Made by a program: the position numbers and the translations under genes
Source of the DNA: Chengkuizengella marina
GTDB taxonomy: Bacteria > Bacillota > Bacilli > Paenibacillales > KCTC-33759
DNA length: 64,000 nt
Direction: 5' to 3'
Assembly (NCBI RefSeq): GCF_009910845.1
Contig: NZ_SIJB01000023.1
Coordinates: 62,001-126,000 of the forward strand
Notes under the pieces: generated by a model
The model's database searches: none
The model's input: only the letters and a program-made list of their open reading frames with translations
What the model was told of the DNA's origin: nothing
Shown: piece by piece, positions 36,319 to 48,500 of the stretch
How positions within the stretch are numbered: position 1 is the first letter of the stretch
Layout of the letters: the number at the start of each line of letters is the position of its first letter

Positions 36319-37065
36319 ATGAAAAAAGGAATGTTTCTATCTATTGCAGCTGCAACAGCACTATTTGTTTCTTCATTAGGAATCAATTCTGCAGATGCTA
36401 GTCAGGTTCAAGTTAAAACTTATAAGGTGAGTTATCAGTTCAATCAAGAAGATATCAATAAAATGGTAGAGAGCTTACTTGCTCAAGTAGGTAGTCAATA
36501 TCAAATTGATATCAATAAATTGTTAGAACAGATTGACCTAGGAAAAAATACTAAGGTTGTAAAAAAGCCACAAGTTGTTTCTAAACCAAACAATCCAACA
36601 CCAGCGCAACCGGCAAAACCAACACCACCGCCTAGCAACAATGAATCAACAACTGAGAAGGAACCTACTAAAGAAGAATCTTCTAAGTTAAGTGCGTATG
36701 AACAAGAAGTAGTAGATTTAACAAATGCAGAACGTGCTAAAGAAGGATTGCCTGCATTAAAAGTGGATGAGAAGTTAAGTGAAGTTGCACGTATTAAGTC
36801 TGCCGACATGCAATCTAATAGATACTTTGATCATAACAGCCCAACTTATGGTTCACCATTTGATATGATGAAAAGCTTTGGAGTATCTTACAGATCTGCA
36901 GGAGAAAACATCGCTTATGGTCAAAAAACACCACAAGAAGTAGTAACTGCTTGGATGAATAGTAAAGGTCATCGTGATAATATTATGAATTCTAGCTATA
37001 CTCATATTGGTGTTGGCTATGTGGAACAAGGTAATTATTGGACTCAAATGTTCATTGGTAAATAA
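36319..37065 (+). CDS. Secreted CAP-domain (SCP/YkwD-like) protein
   Basis: Protein of 248 residues. Signal peptide MKKGMFLSIAAATALFVSSL, cleaved near ADA-SQV. A helical N-terminal segment (about 30-75) is followed by a Pro/Thr linker (KPTPPPSNNESTTEKEPTKE) and a C-terminal CAP domain (about 130-248): VVDLTNAERAKEGLPALKV, the His of RYFDHNSPTYGSP, SAGENIAYGQKTPQEVV, GHRDNIMNSSYTHIGVG. CAP proteins of spore-formers are secreted or coat-associated; the biochemical role is unclear. GTG 36274 opens the frame, but AGGGGGAA points to ATG 36319. Confidence 0.9.
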   Translation: MKKGMFLSIAAATALFVSSLGINSADASQVQVKTYKVSYQFNQEDINKMVESLLAQVGSQYQIDINKLLEQIDLGKNTKVVKKPQVVSKPNNPTPAQPAKPTPPPSNNESTTEKEPTKEESSKLSAYEQEVVDLTNAERAKEGLPALKVDEKLSEVARIKSADMQSNRYFDHNSPTYGSPFDMMKSFGVSYRSAGENIAYGQKTPQEVVTAWMNSKGHRDNIMNSSYTHIGVGYVEQGNYWTQMFIGK

Positions 37066-37096
37066 AAAATAATACAAATATTAATTGCATGATCAC

Positions 37097-37138
37097 GGCA
37101 TGGGCCTGATTTTTCGAAGGATAGAAATCGGACTCATG
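37097..37138. other. Imperfect hairpin in the 3' region of the CAP gene
   Basis: CATGGGCCTGATTT and AAATCGGACTCATG can pair with two G-T pairs and one mismatch, just ahead of the terminator. It is a possible structured 3' UTR element, with no assigned family. Confidence 0.3.
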
Positions 37139-37149
37139 ATGTGAATTTT

Positions 37150-37173
37150 AGGTCACCGAAAGGTGACCTTTTT
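37150..37173 (+). terminator. Intrinsic terminator after the CAP gene
   Basis: AGGTCACC and GGTGACCT around a GAAA-type loop, then TTT. Confidence 0.85.
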
Positions 37174-37532
37174 GACTTTTCCTTACAAAAATATAATTTC
37201 CCATGCAATGGTTTTATATTCATAAATTCAAATTTTCTAAGAATATATTATCTCTTTAACTGAGTAATCATTTTCTGTATATAAAAAATTATACATTTTA
37301 TACATATATAAAGGGTTACAAAAAAGTTACATTTTATATAACGAACAAGGAGTATAGCGCATTAAACTCCTTGTGCAAAATGTTAGACAGTATCTTCAGG
37401 AAGTCTCTACTTTAAGTAAGGTTAGAGGAGATTCAATACTGAACAGATTTTAAGGGCTGTATGAACAGCCCTATGAGGAACAAGATAAAAAATTTTGTTG
37501 AGATTATTTATGATTTGCTTTAAAAGTACTAT
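37174..37532. other. Intergenic region with two hairpins downstream of hutH
   Basis: Two perfect hairpins are seen: ACAAGGAGT/ACTCCTTGT (about 37347-37377) and AGGGCTGT/ACAGCCCT (37453-37472). The second could end the minus-strand hutH transcript, though its minus-strand tail is only TTAAAAT. No gene seen. Confidence 0.5.
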
Positions 37533-39083
37533 CTAAGATAAGTTTAGTGCATTTATTTTTAATTTAGGATCAGATTTATTGTCATCTTGATCGATAATAG
37601 TATTCATATCATTAGCTAACCACTTAGCTACTTCTTCAATATCTTTTGAAAATGCTCTGTCTTGCAAGATTGGAGGAGTCATTTTTCTTCCTTTTTCTAA
37701 AATGGAACGCGTATAGTTAGCCATCTTTTGTTTTCCTCTTAACTCACAAGCTTGCATAGCACAAATAGCTTCGATAGCCATGACTTTCCTTACATTTTGA
37801 ATAATTTGATATGCATGTCTTGATCCAATGGTTCCCATACTAACATGATCTTCTTGATTCGCTGAAGATGGAATAGAATCCACACTTGCCGGATGTGCAA
37901 GGGTTTTGTTTTCAGAGACAAGTGAAGCTGCACAATATTGCATGATCATCGCTCCAGATTGCAGTCCAGGTTCAGGGCTTAAAAATGGAGGCAAATCATT
38001 TAATTGTGGATTGACAAGACGTTCAATTCTTCTTTCTGAGATGTTTGCAATTTCAGCCATGGCAATCCCTAAAAAGTCCATGGCAAATGCAATCGGTTGC
38101 CCGTGGAAATTACCTCCTGATAGAACCTTTTCTCCATCGTCAAAAATAAGTGGATTATCGGTTACTGCATTCATTTCAATCTCAAGTTTTTCTTTTACAT
38201 AGTTTAGGGTTTGCCAAGTTGCACCATGAACTTGTGGAATGCAGCGAAGTGAGTAAGCATCTTGTACCCGCAACTCACCTTGTTTAGTAACTAATTGACT
38301 ACCTGTTAGGTATTTTCTAATACGTTTTGCCACTTCAACTTGTTCGTTATAACCACGTGCAACATGTATATCTTCATCCATGGCATCTATGACACCTTGC
38401 AAAGCTTCAAAGGTTAATGCAGCGATTTGATCAGCCTGTAGAGCTAAATCTTCAGCTTCTATATAGGCAAGTATACCCATGGCGGTCATCGCTTGTGTAC
38501 CATTTATAAGAGCTAAACCTTCTTTTGCTGATAATGTGATGGGGGCAATATTTTCATAGTTTAATGCACTCAAGGCTTCCATTTGTTTTCCATTATAAAA
38601 GACCTCACCTTCTCCAACCAATGCAAGCGCGAGGTGTGAAAGTGGGGCTAGGTCACCACTTGCTCCCAATGAACCTTGCTGAGGAATGACAGGATGAATC
38701 TGTGCATTAACGAGTTGTATCAATCTCTCAATGACAACTGGACGAACACCAGAAAATCCTTTTAATAAGGCGTTTGCACGTAATAAAATCATCATTCGAC
38801 TCACTTTTTCTGGAAAAGGTTCACCTACACCACATGCGTGAGAACGAATTAAATTTAGCTGTAGTTTTTCAACATCCTCTTTTTGGATAAGGACATCACT
38901 AAATTTACCAAATCCAGTAGTAATTCCATAAACAACTCTTTCTTCTTTCACGATCTTTTCTACTGCTTTACGACTTTCTTTTACCTTTTCCATACTTTTA
39001 TCTGAAGCCATTACTTTATCATTTGTATATAAAACTTTTTTCATTTCTTTGATTGTTAATGAATTTCCTGTTAGTGTAATCAA
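37533..39083 (-). CDS. hutH: Histidine ammonia-lyase
   Basis: Converts L-histidine to urocanate and ammonia, the first step of histidine degradation; cytoplasmic. The 516-residue protein has the MIO-forming triad Ala141-Ser142-Gly143 in [14 protein letters not shown], the [13 protein letters not shown]-terminal motif, and [11 protein letters not shown] and QEDHVSMGT further on. It starts at TTG, 7 bases after GAGGAGG. It lies downstream of hutP with a terminator between them that HutP is expected to control. Unlike B. subtilis, hutU, hutI and hutG form a separate upstream unit. Confidence 0.95.
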   Translation of the reverse strand: MITLTGNSLTIKEMKKVLYTNDKVMASDKSMEKVKESRKAVEKIVKEERVVYGITTGFGKFSDVLIQKEDVEKLQLNLIRSHACGVGEPFPEKVSRMMILLRANALLKGFSGVRPVVIERLIQLVNAQIHPVIPQQGSLGASGDLAPLSHLALALVGEGEVFYNGKQMEALSALNYENIAPITLSAKEGLALINGTQAMTAMGILAYIEAEDLALQADQIAALTFEALQGVIDAMDEDIHVARGYNEQVEVAKRIRKYLTGSQLVTKQGELRVQDAYSLRCIPQVHGATWQTLNYVKEKLEIEMNAVTDNPLIFDDGEKVLSGGNFHGQPIAFAMDFLGIAMAEIANISERRIERLVNPQLNDLPPFLSPEPGLQSGAMIMQYCAASLVSENKTLAHPASVDSIPSSANQEDHVSMGTIGSRHAYQIIQNVRKVMAIEAICAMQACELRGKQKMANYTRSILEKGRKMTPPILQDRAFSKDIEEVAKWLANDMNTIIDQDDNKSDPKLKINALNLS

Positions 39084-39152
39084 AACGATCTCCTCCTCAC
39101 TATTTTAGATCTCAGGTTTTTTTCATTTCGCTTTACTCAAGTAAAGGAGAAT

Positions 39153-39201
39153 GAAAAAAGGGCTATATCATGAAATCAATCTGATTTCAAAAATATAGCC
39201 C
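39153..39201 (-). terminator. Terminator between hutP and hutH, probable HutP-controlled attenuator
   Basis: On the minus strand GGGCTATAT and ATATAGCCC enclose a second perfect hairpin (TGAAATCA/TGATTTCA), followed by TTTTTT. In B. subtilis HutP binds NAG triplets here, with histidine and Mg, to allow read-through into hutH. Only a partial CAG-N4-TAG pattern is seen ahead of the stem, so the HutP site itself is not confirmed. Confidence 0.75.
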
Positions 39202-39250
39202 CCTAATCACTGTACACATCTATGGGCAAACGATTGTATTTTTATACATG

Positions 39251-39336
39251 CTTCACTTTTTGGGGTTTTATTATGTTCCGGGCCCCGCAAAAGTATTAGG
39301 AATTATCTTTCGAAGTTTTACTTCACTTTTGTGGGT
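39251..39336. repeat. Dispersed repeat element, longest copy
   Basis: CTTCACTTTTTGGGGT (39251), a GC-rich palindromic core around GTTCCGGGCCCCGCAAAAGTA (from 39275), then CGAAG and CTTCACTTTTGTGGGT (39321-39336). Parts recur at 33311-33336 and, rearranged, at 53128-53195; a related inverted pair lies at 60787-60881. GC-rich core and terminal repeats suggest a small mobile or REP-like element. Confidence 0.5.
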
Positions 39337-39339
39337 AAA

Positions 39340-39768
39340 TTAGATATGATTAATTCCTAATCCCATTGTTTCATGCTCGAGTCCCTTAATCGGAGCCCCT
39401 ATAGTACCATATAATGCTACAGCAATCCATTCTCCCTCTTGTTGTTTTTCATAAGGGTTTCCTCTAACGATGGAAAACCGTAATCCTACAGTTCTGAGCA
39501 CTGATCCGATTGATAATTGACCTCGAGTGATCCCATGTAAAGCTTCAATAATTGCATGATATAAAGCATGTGTTTCTCGATAAATATCACCATCAACGAT
39601 GCCATTGTTTTTCGCGGCAGTTTCTATAGCTGCAATAATTTTTTGTGAGTCCATTGTTCCTACTTTTCCTTTGCAGCTTTTCCAACAATCAGGCATGTTG
39701 CATTCATCCTCTGAGAGTAGCAGTAGCATAGCATGTTTACCAATTCGATGGTCTGATTGTAAAGACAT
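39340..39768 (-). CDS. hutP: HutP, histidine-responsive antiterminator
   Basis: RNA-binding hexameric protein that, with histidine and Mg, prevents termination ahead of hutH. The 142-residue sequence has the metal/histidine-binding His pair in [16 protein letters not shown] and a third His in [14 protein letters not shown], and the motif [11 protein letters not shown]. Length is close to B. subtilis HutP (about 150). It has its own promoter (39825-39854) downstream of hutG and is followed by the attenuator and hutH. Confidence 0.93.
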   Translation of the reverse strand: MSLQSDHRIGKHAMLLLLSEDECNMPDCWKSCKGKVGTMDSQKIIAAIETAAKNNGIVDGDIYRETHALYHAIIEALHGITRGQLSIGSVLRTVGLRFSIVRGNPYEKQQEGEWIAVALYGTIGAPIKGLEHETMGLGINHI

Positions 39769-39824
39769 CTTATCTCAACTTTCAGTTTATTGATTTTTTT
39801 CTCTAATGACTATTCACTATTATT

Positions 39825-39854
39825 ATTGTATGAGTTTGATTATGATGGTGTCAA
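39825..39854 (-). promoter_or_regulatory. Promoter of hutP-hutH
   Basis: On the minus strand a perfect TTGACA, 18 bases, TACAAT, ending 56 bases before the hutP ATG. It separates hutPH from hutUIG as a transcription unit. Confidence 0.65.
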
Positions 39855-39898
39855 ATTTATTTTTATAAGTTAGGTTTTTAACTACTTTTAAGTAGTGT

Positions 39899-42149
<2,251 letters not shown>

Positions 42150-43817
42150 TCACTCCTCTTTTTGTAACATAGGTAGATGAACATCTTTTTCCTTTGCTGT
42201 TTTGATGGCTAAGTCATAACCAGCGTCTGCATGTCTAGCAATCCCCATTCCAGGATCTGAGGTAAGTACACGTTCTAATCTCGCCTCAGCTTCTTTCGTT
42301 CCGTCCGCCACAATAACCATACCTGCATGAATAGAATAACCCATGCCTACACCACCGCCATGATGAACAGATACCCAGCTGGCTCCATTTACACCATTAA
42401 TCATTGCATTTAAAATGGGCCAATCTGCGACAGCATCACTTCCGTCTTTCATGTCTTCCGTTTCACGATTAGGTGAAGCAACAGAACCGCAATCCAAATG
42501 ATCTCTACCGATCACGATAGGTGCAGATAATTCACCAGATGCAACCATGTCATTTATAATTTTTCCAAATTTTGCTCTTTCCCCATAACCAAACCAGCAA
42601 ATGCGAGAAGGAAGTCCTTGGAAGGCGACTTTTTCTCGAGCCATTTTGATCCATTTACATAAATGTTCGTTTTCTTTAAATTCTTTTAAAATCACTTCAT
42701 CAAGCTTATAAATATCTTCTGGATCACCAGATAATGCAGCCCAACGGAAAGGACCTTTACCTTCACAAAACTGTGGACGAATAAATGCAGGTACAAACCC
42801 TGGAAAGGCAAAAGCATTTTCGAATCCTTCGTCATATGCAACTTGACGAATATTGTTGCCATAATCAAATACGATAGCACCTTTTTCTTGTAGTTGTACC
42901 ATCGCTTCTACGTGTTTTTTAATACTAGACTTAGCTAGTTTGATATAATGATTAGGATCTTCTTGACGAAGTTTCTCTCCTTGTTCAAGCGACATTCCTT
43001 CTGGTAAGTACCCGTTTAAAGGATCGTGAGATGATGTTTGATCAGTCACTAAATCAGGGATGAACCCCTGTTCTAACATTTCTGGTAAGATCTCAGATGC
43101 GTTGCCTAATAGACCAATGGATAAAGGTTTCTTTTTTTGTTTTGCATCTAATGCTAGTTCAACTGCTTCGTCTAACGACTCTACCATGACATCGCAATAT
43201 TTTGTTTCTATACGACGTTGGATTCTAGTTTTGTCTACTTCAATCGCTATGACAACACCATCATTCATAGTTACTGCTAATGGCTGCGCACCCCCCATAC
43301 CTCCTAAACCAGCTGTTACTGTAATAGTGCCTTTTAATGAATTTTGGAAGTGTTGTTTAGCAGCCTCTGCAAACGTTTCATACGTCCCTTGTAAAATGCC
43401 TTGAGTCCCAATATAAATCCAGCTTCCCGCTGTCATTTGTCCGTACATCATTAATCCTTTTTGATCGAGCTCTCGAAAATGTTCCCAGTTTGCCCAAGCG
43501 GGTACAAGGTTGGAATTTGCGATTAATACACGAGGTGCATTTTCATGTGATTTGAATACCGCTACTGGTTTTCCTGATTGAACTAATAGTGTTTCATCGT
43601 TTTCGAGTTTTTGTAAAGTTTCAACAATTTTATGATAACTTTCCCAATTTCTCGCTGCTTTACCTATACCCCCGTATACTACAAGTTCTTCAGGTTTTTC
43701 AGCGACTTCAGGATCTAGATTATTCATTAACATTCGAAGTGCAGCTTCTTGAATCCAACCTTTAGTATTTAACTGATTGCCTCTTGGAGCACGTATGGAT
43801 TGATGTGTTTTTGACAT
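42150..43817 (-). CDS. hutU: Urocanate hydratase
   Basis: Hydrates urocanate to imidazolone-propionate with tightly bound NAD. The 555-residue protein starts [20 protein letters not shown], carries the NAD-binding [17 protein letters not shown] and the [20 protein letters not shown] segment around the catalytic region. It opens the hutUIG unit behind a sigma-A-type promoter. A weak cre-like box overlaps the promoter, in keeping with carbon repression of hut genes. Confidence 0.96.
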   Translation of the reverse strand: MSKTHQSIRAPRGNQLNTKGWIQEAALRMLMNNLDPEVAEKPEELVVYGGIGKAARNWESYHKIVETLQKLENDETLLVQSGKPVAVFKSHENAPRVLIANSNLVPAWANWEHFRELDQKGLMMYGQMTAGSWIYIGTQGILQGTYETFAEAAKQHFQNSLKGTITVTAGLGGMGGAQPLAVTMNDGVVIAIEVDKTRIQRRIETKYCDVMVESLDEAVELALDAKQKKKPLSIGLLGNASEILPEMLEQGFIPDLVTDQTSSHDPLNGYLPEGMSLEQGEKLRQEDPNHYIKLAKSSIKKHVEAMVQLQEKGAIVFDYGNNIRQVAYDEGFENAFAFPGFVPAFIRPQFCEGKGPFRWAALSGDPEDIYKLDEVILKEFKENEHLCKWIKMAREKVAFQGLPSRICWFGYGERAKFGKIINDMVASGELSAPIVIGRDHLDCGSVASPNRETEDMKDGSDAVADWPILNAMINGVNGASWVSVHHGGGVGMGYSIHAGMVIVADGTKEAEARLERVLTSDPGMGIARHADAGYDLAIKTAKEKDVHLPMLQKEE

Positions 43818-43841
43818 AAAATATCATCCTTTCATTTTCTT

Positions 43842-43882
43842 ATTGGCGTTTTCATTATACATTTATCGTACAGAATAACCAA
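43842..43882 (-). promoter_or_regulatory. Promoter of hutUIG with weak cre-like overlap
   Basis: On the minus strand TTGGTT, 17 bases, TATAAT (43854-43882). Just downstream of and overlapping the -10, ATGAAAACGCCAATA matches the cre consensus with two mismatches, so CcpA control is possible but weakly supported. Confidence 0.5.
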
Positions 43883-44313
43883 AAAACTGGGAAGGATTAA
43901 TCTACAGATTGATGTGGGGAAATTGCGGTTAAATCACAAAAATAGTCCAGAAAATTAAACTATTTTAGATTATTTTTAGATATCTTAATTATTTTTATAT
44001 TTCAATAAAAGAGAAGACATCAGTATTTCACAACTATTTTCAAAAAAATCTTTATCATTCATATTGGATTAAGAAGTTTAGCTTGTTCATAAATGTATGT
44101 TTACGCTAAACTATTGATTTATATTCATAAGTTAATAAATACATATATCCATTATAAAGTAATTTATGGTAAAATTTATAATAAGTAAATATGTAATTAC
44201 AGACTTTCATTTTTTAAAATTTTAATAGAGATGGGAGGGTTGATAAATTACCAAATCAAAAGTGATTTGTTTTTAGAATTAAAATCTAAATTAGAAGGAA
44301 GGGAAATTTTGTT
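43883..44313. other. AT-rich gap between hut and protease genes
   Basis: No convincing gene. A 29-codon frame (44231-44320) overlaps the start of the protease gene but has no ribosome site and was not accepted. Confidence 0.4.
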
Positions 44314-44817
44314 ATGGTAAGATTAAAAAGGTTGATGAAAACGACAGGCATTATCGTCATTGCACTTCTATTATCTTTATCATTTACTACTTCTAGTCAA
44401 GCTGCACTTTTAGGATGGGATTTGGTTGATAACAATAAACACTTAGATTGGAATAGCGATAGTAAATATATTTCAAGTATAAATGATGCTATGAATTTAT
44501 GGGAAAGTTATAAATCTGGAATTATTAGACCTGACACGGCTTCAGAAAGAGAAGATGTATTTTTAACTGATTATAATCAAGTTAGTTCTACAATTGCAAG
44601 TACTAGCTCTAATGGCATTATTAGATTTAATGATTATCATTACACTGACATGTCGAATGGTGAAAGACTCAAAACGACTACACATGAGTTTGGTCACGCT
44701 TTAGGTCTAGCTCATACTTTTGGTAAAAGAGATATTATGAGACAAGGAAAAGTTTCTATTACAAAATTGTCTTCTACTGATAAGAGATCATATGATGATG
44801 CTTACTTAACATATTAA
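44314..44817 (+). CDS. Small secreted matrixin-like metalloprotease
   Basis: Protein of 167 residues with a signal peptide (GIIVIALLLSLSFTTSSQA, cut near SQA-ALL). The zinc site HEFGHALGLAH (HExxHxxGxxH) and a Met-turn candidate in RDIMRQG place it in the metzincin clan, M10-like. It is short for the family and has no visible pro-domain or cysteine switch, so latency must be controlled otherwise. ATG follows GAAGGAAGGGA. The lipoprotein gene 25 bases downstream is likely co-transcribed. Confidence 0.85.
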   Translation: MVRLKRLMKTTGIIVIALLLSLSFTTSSQAALLGWDLVDNNKHLDWNSDSKYISSINDAMNLWESYKSGIIRPDTASEREDVFLTDYNQVSSTIASTSSNGIIRFNDYHYTDMSNGERLKTTTHEFGHALGLAHTFGKRDIMRQGKVSITKLSSTDKRSYDDAYLTY

Positions 44818-44842
44818 AATATGAAAGGAAGTGTAATGATTT

Positions 44843-45445
44843 ATGAGAAAGATTTTATTCGTTTTACTACTTATACCAACGTTAATTTTAAGCGCATGTT
44901 ATAGCTCAAATGAAGCCAGTATAAATGATTTACCAGTAACTAAATTAACAGGTTCTTTTAGTATAGACGTTAACGATTTAACTCAAATTGTAGGTGATGC
45001 TGATTATGTATTTGTTGCTGAAGTTACGGACGAAGTTGAAACTTTATACAAACATCCAGTAACTATTGAGACAGAGAATGGGCCTAAGGAAGTTAGTGAT
45101 CCATATACTAAATACGCTATTCAAGTTGTTGATAATATAAAAGGTAAGTTAAAGAATAATAAGAAATTTGACATCTTAAAAGCAGGAGGCATAAGTCAGG
45201 ATAAAGAATCCATTGTATTGTATGAAAATGATGAATTATTACAAGTTGGCAAGTACTATATCTTGGCAGCTTATGCTCAACCAGACGGTTCTCTTTTAGT
45301 ATCTGGCCCTAACTCAAGCTCAGCTTTAACTGAAATGGGCAAAAGTAAAATCGTTTCATCAAAAGAATATAAAGAGTATAAAGAAGCTTTTAAAAACGAA
45401 ATGAAAAGTGAAAGAAAGAGATTTAAATCTTCACACGAAATGTAA
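44843..45445 (+). CDS. Lipoprotein of unknown function next to the protease
   Basis: Protein of 200 residues with a type II signal and lipobox LSAC (Cys19, from MRKILFVLLLIPTLILSAC). The outer part has a beta-rich core (VGDADYVFVAEVTDEVETLY, GKYYILAAYAQPDG) and a charged, Lys-rich tail. I do not recognise a named family. The ribosome site AAAGGAAGTG precedes the ATG. It may anchor, inhibit or present substrate to the neighbouring protease, which is inference from position only. Confidence 0.7.
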   Translation: MRKILFVLLLIPTLILSACYSSNEASINDLPVTKLTGSFSIDVNDLTQIVGDADYVFVAEVTDEVETLYKHPVTIETENGPKEVSDPYTKYAIQVVDNIKGKLKNNKKFDILKAGGISQDKESIVLYENDELLQVGKYYILAAYAQPDGSLLVSGPNSSSALTEMGKSKIVSSKEYKEYKEAFKNEMKSERKRFKSSHEM

Positions 45446-45486
45446 AATATGGATTGAACCAATTTATTAGTGCGAGGGCAAAACCA

Positions 45487-45527
45487 AGCAGCCAAGGACT
45501 TTTTCAAGAAAGCTTGGCTGCTTTCAT
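45487..45527. terminator. Terminator between lipoprotein and NRPS genes
   Basis: AGCAGCCAAG pairs with CTTGGCTGCT around a 16-base loop, followed by TTC; convergent genes lie on both sides. Confidence 0.75.
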
Positions 45528-45555
45528 TATGGTGTTTTATCATATCTAAATATTA

Positions 45556-48500
45556 CTACGTGTTCAAATTTAACGCCCTATCATCATTTTTACTCTTTTT
45601 TACTTTAGGAAAATAACCTATTGACACTGCATAATCGATCAATTTGTAGAAAAACTCCCTATTTGGCTCGTGACAATCGATATTACTCTCACTGCTAATA
45701 AATTTATAATTAGAATCTTTTGCTCCATCACCTTCTAATTGAGCCATAGCAAGTTGAAGCCCTTGTTGATCTTTTTCTTCTCCATTAAATAACCATCTAG
45801 AATACTCTTCTCTATCCAATAATTGAATATTGTAACCGTAATCTACTAAGTATTCTACCATCTGATTATAAGTGATTTGTATAGGATTGCAGACGTGGAG
45901 CAGTTTATTAATTGATACGCCCTTCTCTATAGATTTAACAATATATTTACTGGCATAATCTATGGGCGTGAGATCAACATACCATTTGGCTTTTGGTGCT
46001 TTACTTAATAACATCATTGCCTTTAACATCCTATAAAATGCATTATTATTGATATTCAACTGGAATTTCCCATTTATTGAGTTACCCACCAAATTGCCCA
46101 TACGGTAAATCGCACTTGGTATGTTATTGCTTCGCATATTCACTTGTAACTCTGATTGTAATTTGCTATTTGTGTAGACATTCTCTAGTGCTATTGCAGG
46201 ATCATATGGGAATAGTTTATATCTACCACTCAAAGCTAGATCTTCAGGAATACCTAAAGTAGAGATATAATGAAATTGAATATTTGGTGATAATTGTATT
46301 AAATCTAACAGCATGACAGTGCTCATTACATTTGCTTTATTGAAATGCTCACGATCCCCATGATGTTTTACTTCTGCACCACAATGTACCACGTTATTTA
46401 TTATCTTCTGCAAATCAGCATATTCTATTTCATTTAGTGCTAATTGGGGCTTAGATAGGTCTCCCTTTATGATTTGAATTCTCTGTATATCATGATTAGT
46501 TATATCATCGAAGTATGAATTCAATACTGAGATCAAACGACCCTTATCTCCATCCCTTAACAAGCAGTATAATCTAGCTCTAGTATTTTTTAGGAAATTG
46601 TACAGTATATGTGAGCCTAAATAACCAGTGGCTCCTGTGAGTAAGATATCTTGAGTTGTTACTCCCTCTAGAGATATATTTTCCCCTCGTAATGTTTCTG
46701 GATAGGGTTTCAAATGCCTTATTTCCTTATCATATTGATCTAGTTGAATTTCCCCGTTTCTAGTCTCTTCTATTCTTTTTGATAATTTTTGTATAGTAGG
46801 ATATTGATAAAAGTCACTTATCTTGATGTTAGGATAATCAGGTTTCAATATGACTAAGATCTGCATAATAGAAAGTGAATCTCCACCTATTTCGAAAAAA
46901 TGATCCGTGATACTAATATCTTCAATATCGAGAATATTTCTCCAAGCACCCCATACCTTCTTTTCAATGTTTGTGGTTGGAGCAACCATATCTTTATTAT
47001 CTTCTAAATAATCATGAAAATCGATCGAATTTAATACCTTCCTATCTATTTTTCCAGTTGGCGATATGGGTATTTCTTCTAGATAACAAATATGATGAGG
47101 AATCATATACTGCGGAATTGAATTAGACAAGAATTCCTTTAATTTGGAAACCAATATAGGTATTTTATTTGTAGTAGTATAATAGGCTACCAATATTTTT
47201 CCTTTGTTCCCATTGGACTTGGCGATCACAGCTATATCTTGTACCTTTTCATGTCTAGATATACTATCTTCTATTTCTCCTATTTCTACTCTAAAACCTC
47301 TAATTTTGATTTGTGAATCCTTCCTAGATATATACTCGATATTACCTCCAGGAAGCAACCGGCCAATATCCCCGGTTCTATAAAATCGTTTATCGGACAA
47401 GGGATCAAAAGGATCAATTATAAATGCCTCTTTTGTTTTTTCAGGTTGATTTAGGTAACCATTTGCCACACCCACAGATTTAATTAAAATTTCCCCAGGA
47501 ACGTATAATGGGCAGGGCTGACTATGTTCATTAACAATATACATCTCGTAATTCTTATATGGTCTACCTATTGGAACTATTGATAACCCCCTAATAGTAT
47601 CCTTTCTAACTTCAAAAGAGGAAGTTACTGCTGTACATTCTGTTGGTCCATACAGATTTACGATCCTTATATCTGGACCGAATTTATTCATAAATGATTT
47701 CGCTATTTCGCTAGTTAATGCTTCTCCCCCAGTACTAATAGTGCGAACTGATTTAAATTTGGCTACACCAGAATCAGATAGATGGGTAGCTAGTTGGTTA
47801 AAGAAAATAGTAGGTATTAAAGGAATACAGGTAATACTCATTCTATCTACGATATTAGCAAATGCCTCAATAGATATACGTTCCTCATCGTTTATTAAAT
47901 GCAAATGTGCTCCGCAGTAGAATGCACCAAACATTTCATATATGGAAGCATCAAAGCTAAAACTTGCAAATTGTAAAAGTATATCCGATGATGTTATATC
48001 AAAAGTATCTCTAATAGATGGACAAAGGTTCATTAATCCCTTGTGTCTAATCAACGTACCTTTCGGTTTACCTGTAGAACCAGATGTATAGATCACATAG
48101 GCTACATCATTCGGGTTTCCTATGTATTCAATGGCTGTAGGATTAGTGTTGGCGCAGTCTTCATAATACAGTACCTGTTGCGTACCGTTCTTAAACATAT
48201 TCCTAACTAAAGTGGCGTATTCATAAGTTGTAATCACATAATTAGAGTTAGAGTCTGATATGATATATAGATTTCTGTCTTTAGGATGTTTTGGGTCTAA
48301 AGGAACATAAATCGCTCCGATCCTCATGACTGCCATGAGACTGATTACGGTCTCAACACTTCTTCCCATCAAAATAGAGACAAAATCTCCCTTTCGAATA
48401 CTTCGCTTAATGAGAGTATTAGCTACTTTATTTATTTGTATATCTAATTCTCTATACGAGTATTGGATACCATCTGCAGAAAGGGCTATGTCGAGTGGAT

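Noticed and set aside
37097-37138. Cyclic di-GMP or other riboswitch near the CAP gene
   Set aside because: The hairpin is downstream of the gene and lacks conserved riboswitch blocks.
39202-39250. HutP-binding NAG triplets ahead of the hutP-hutH terminator
   Set aside because: Only one CAG-N4-TAG spacing is seen, not the three-triplet pattern; kept only as a terminator.
44231-44320. 29-codon frame overlapping the start of the matrixin-like gene, possible leader peptide
   Set aside because: No ribosome site before its ATG and no signal or composition bias; the GGGAGGG inside it abuts a TTG too closely.
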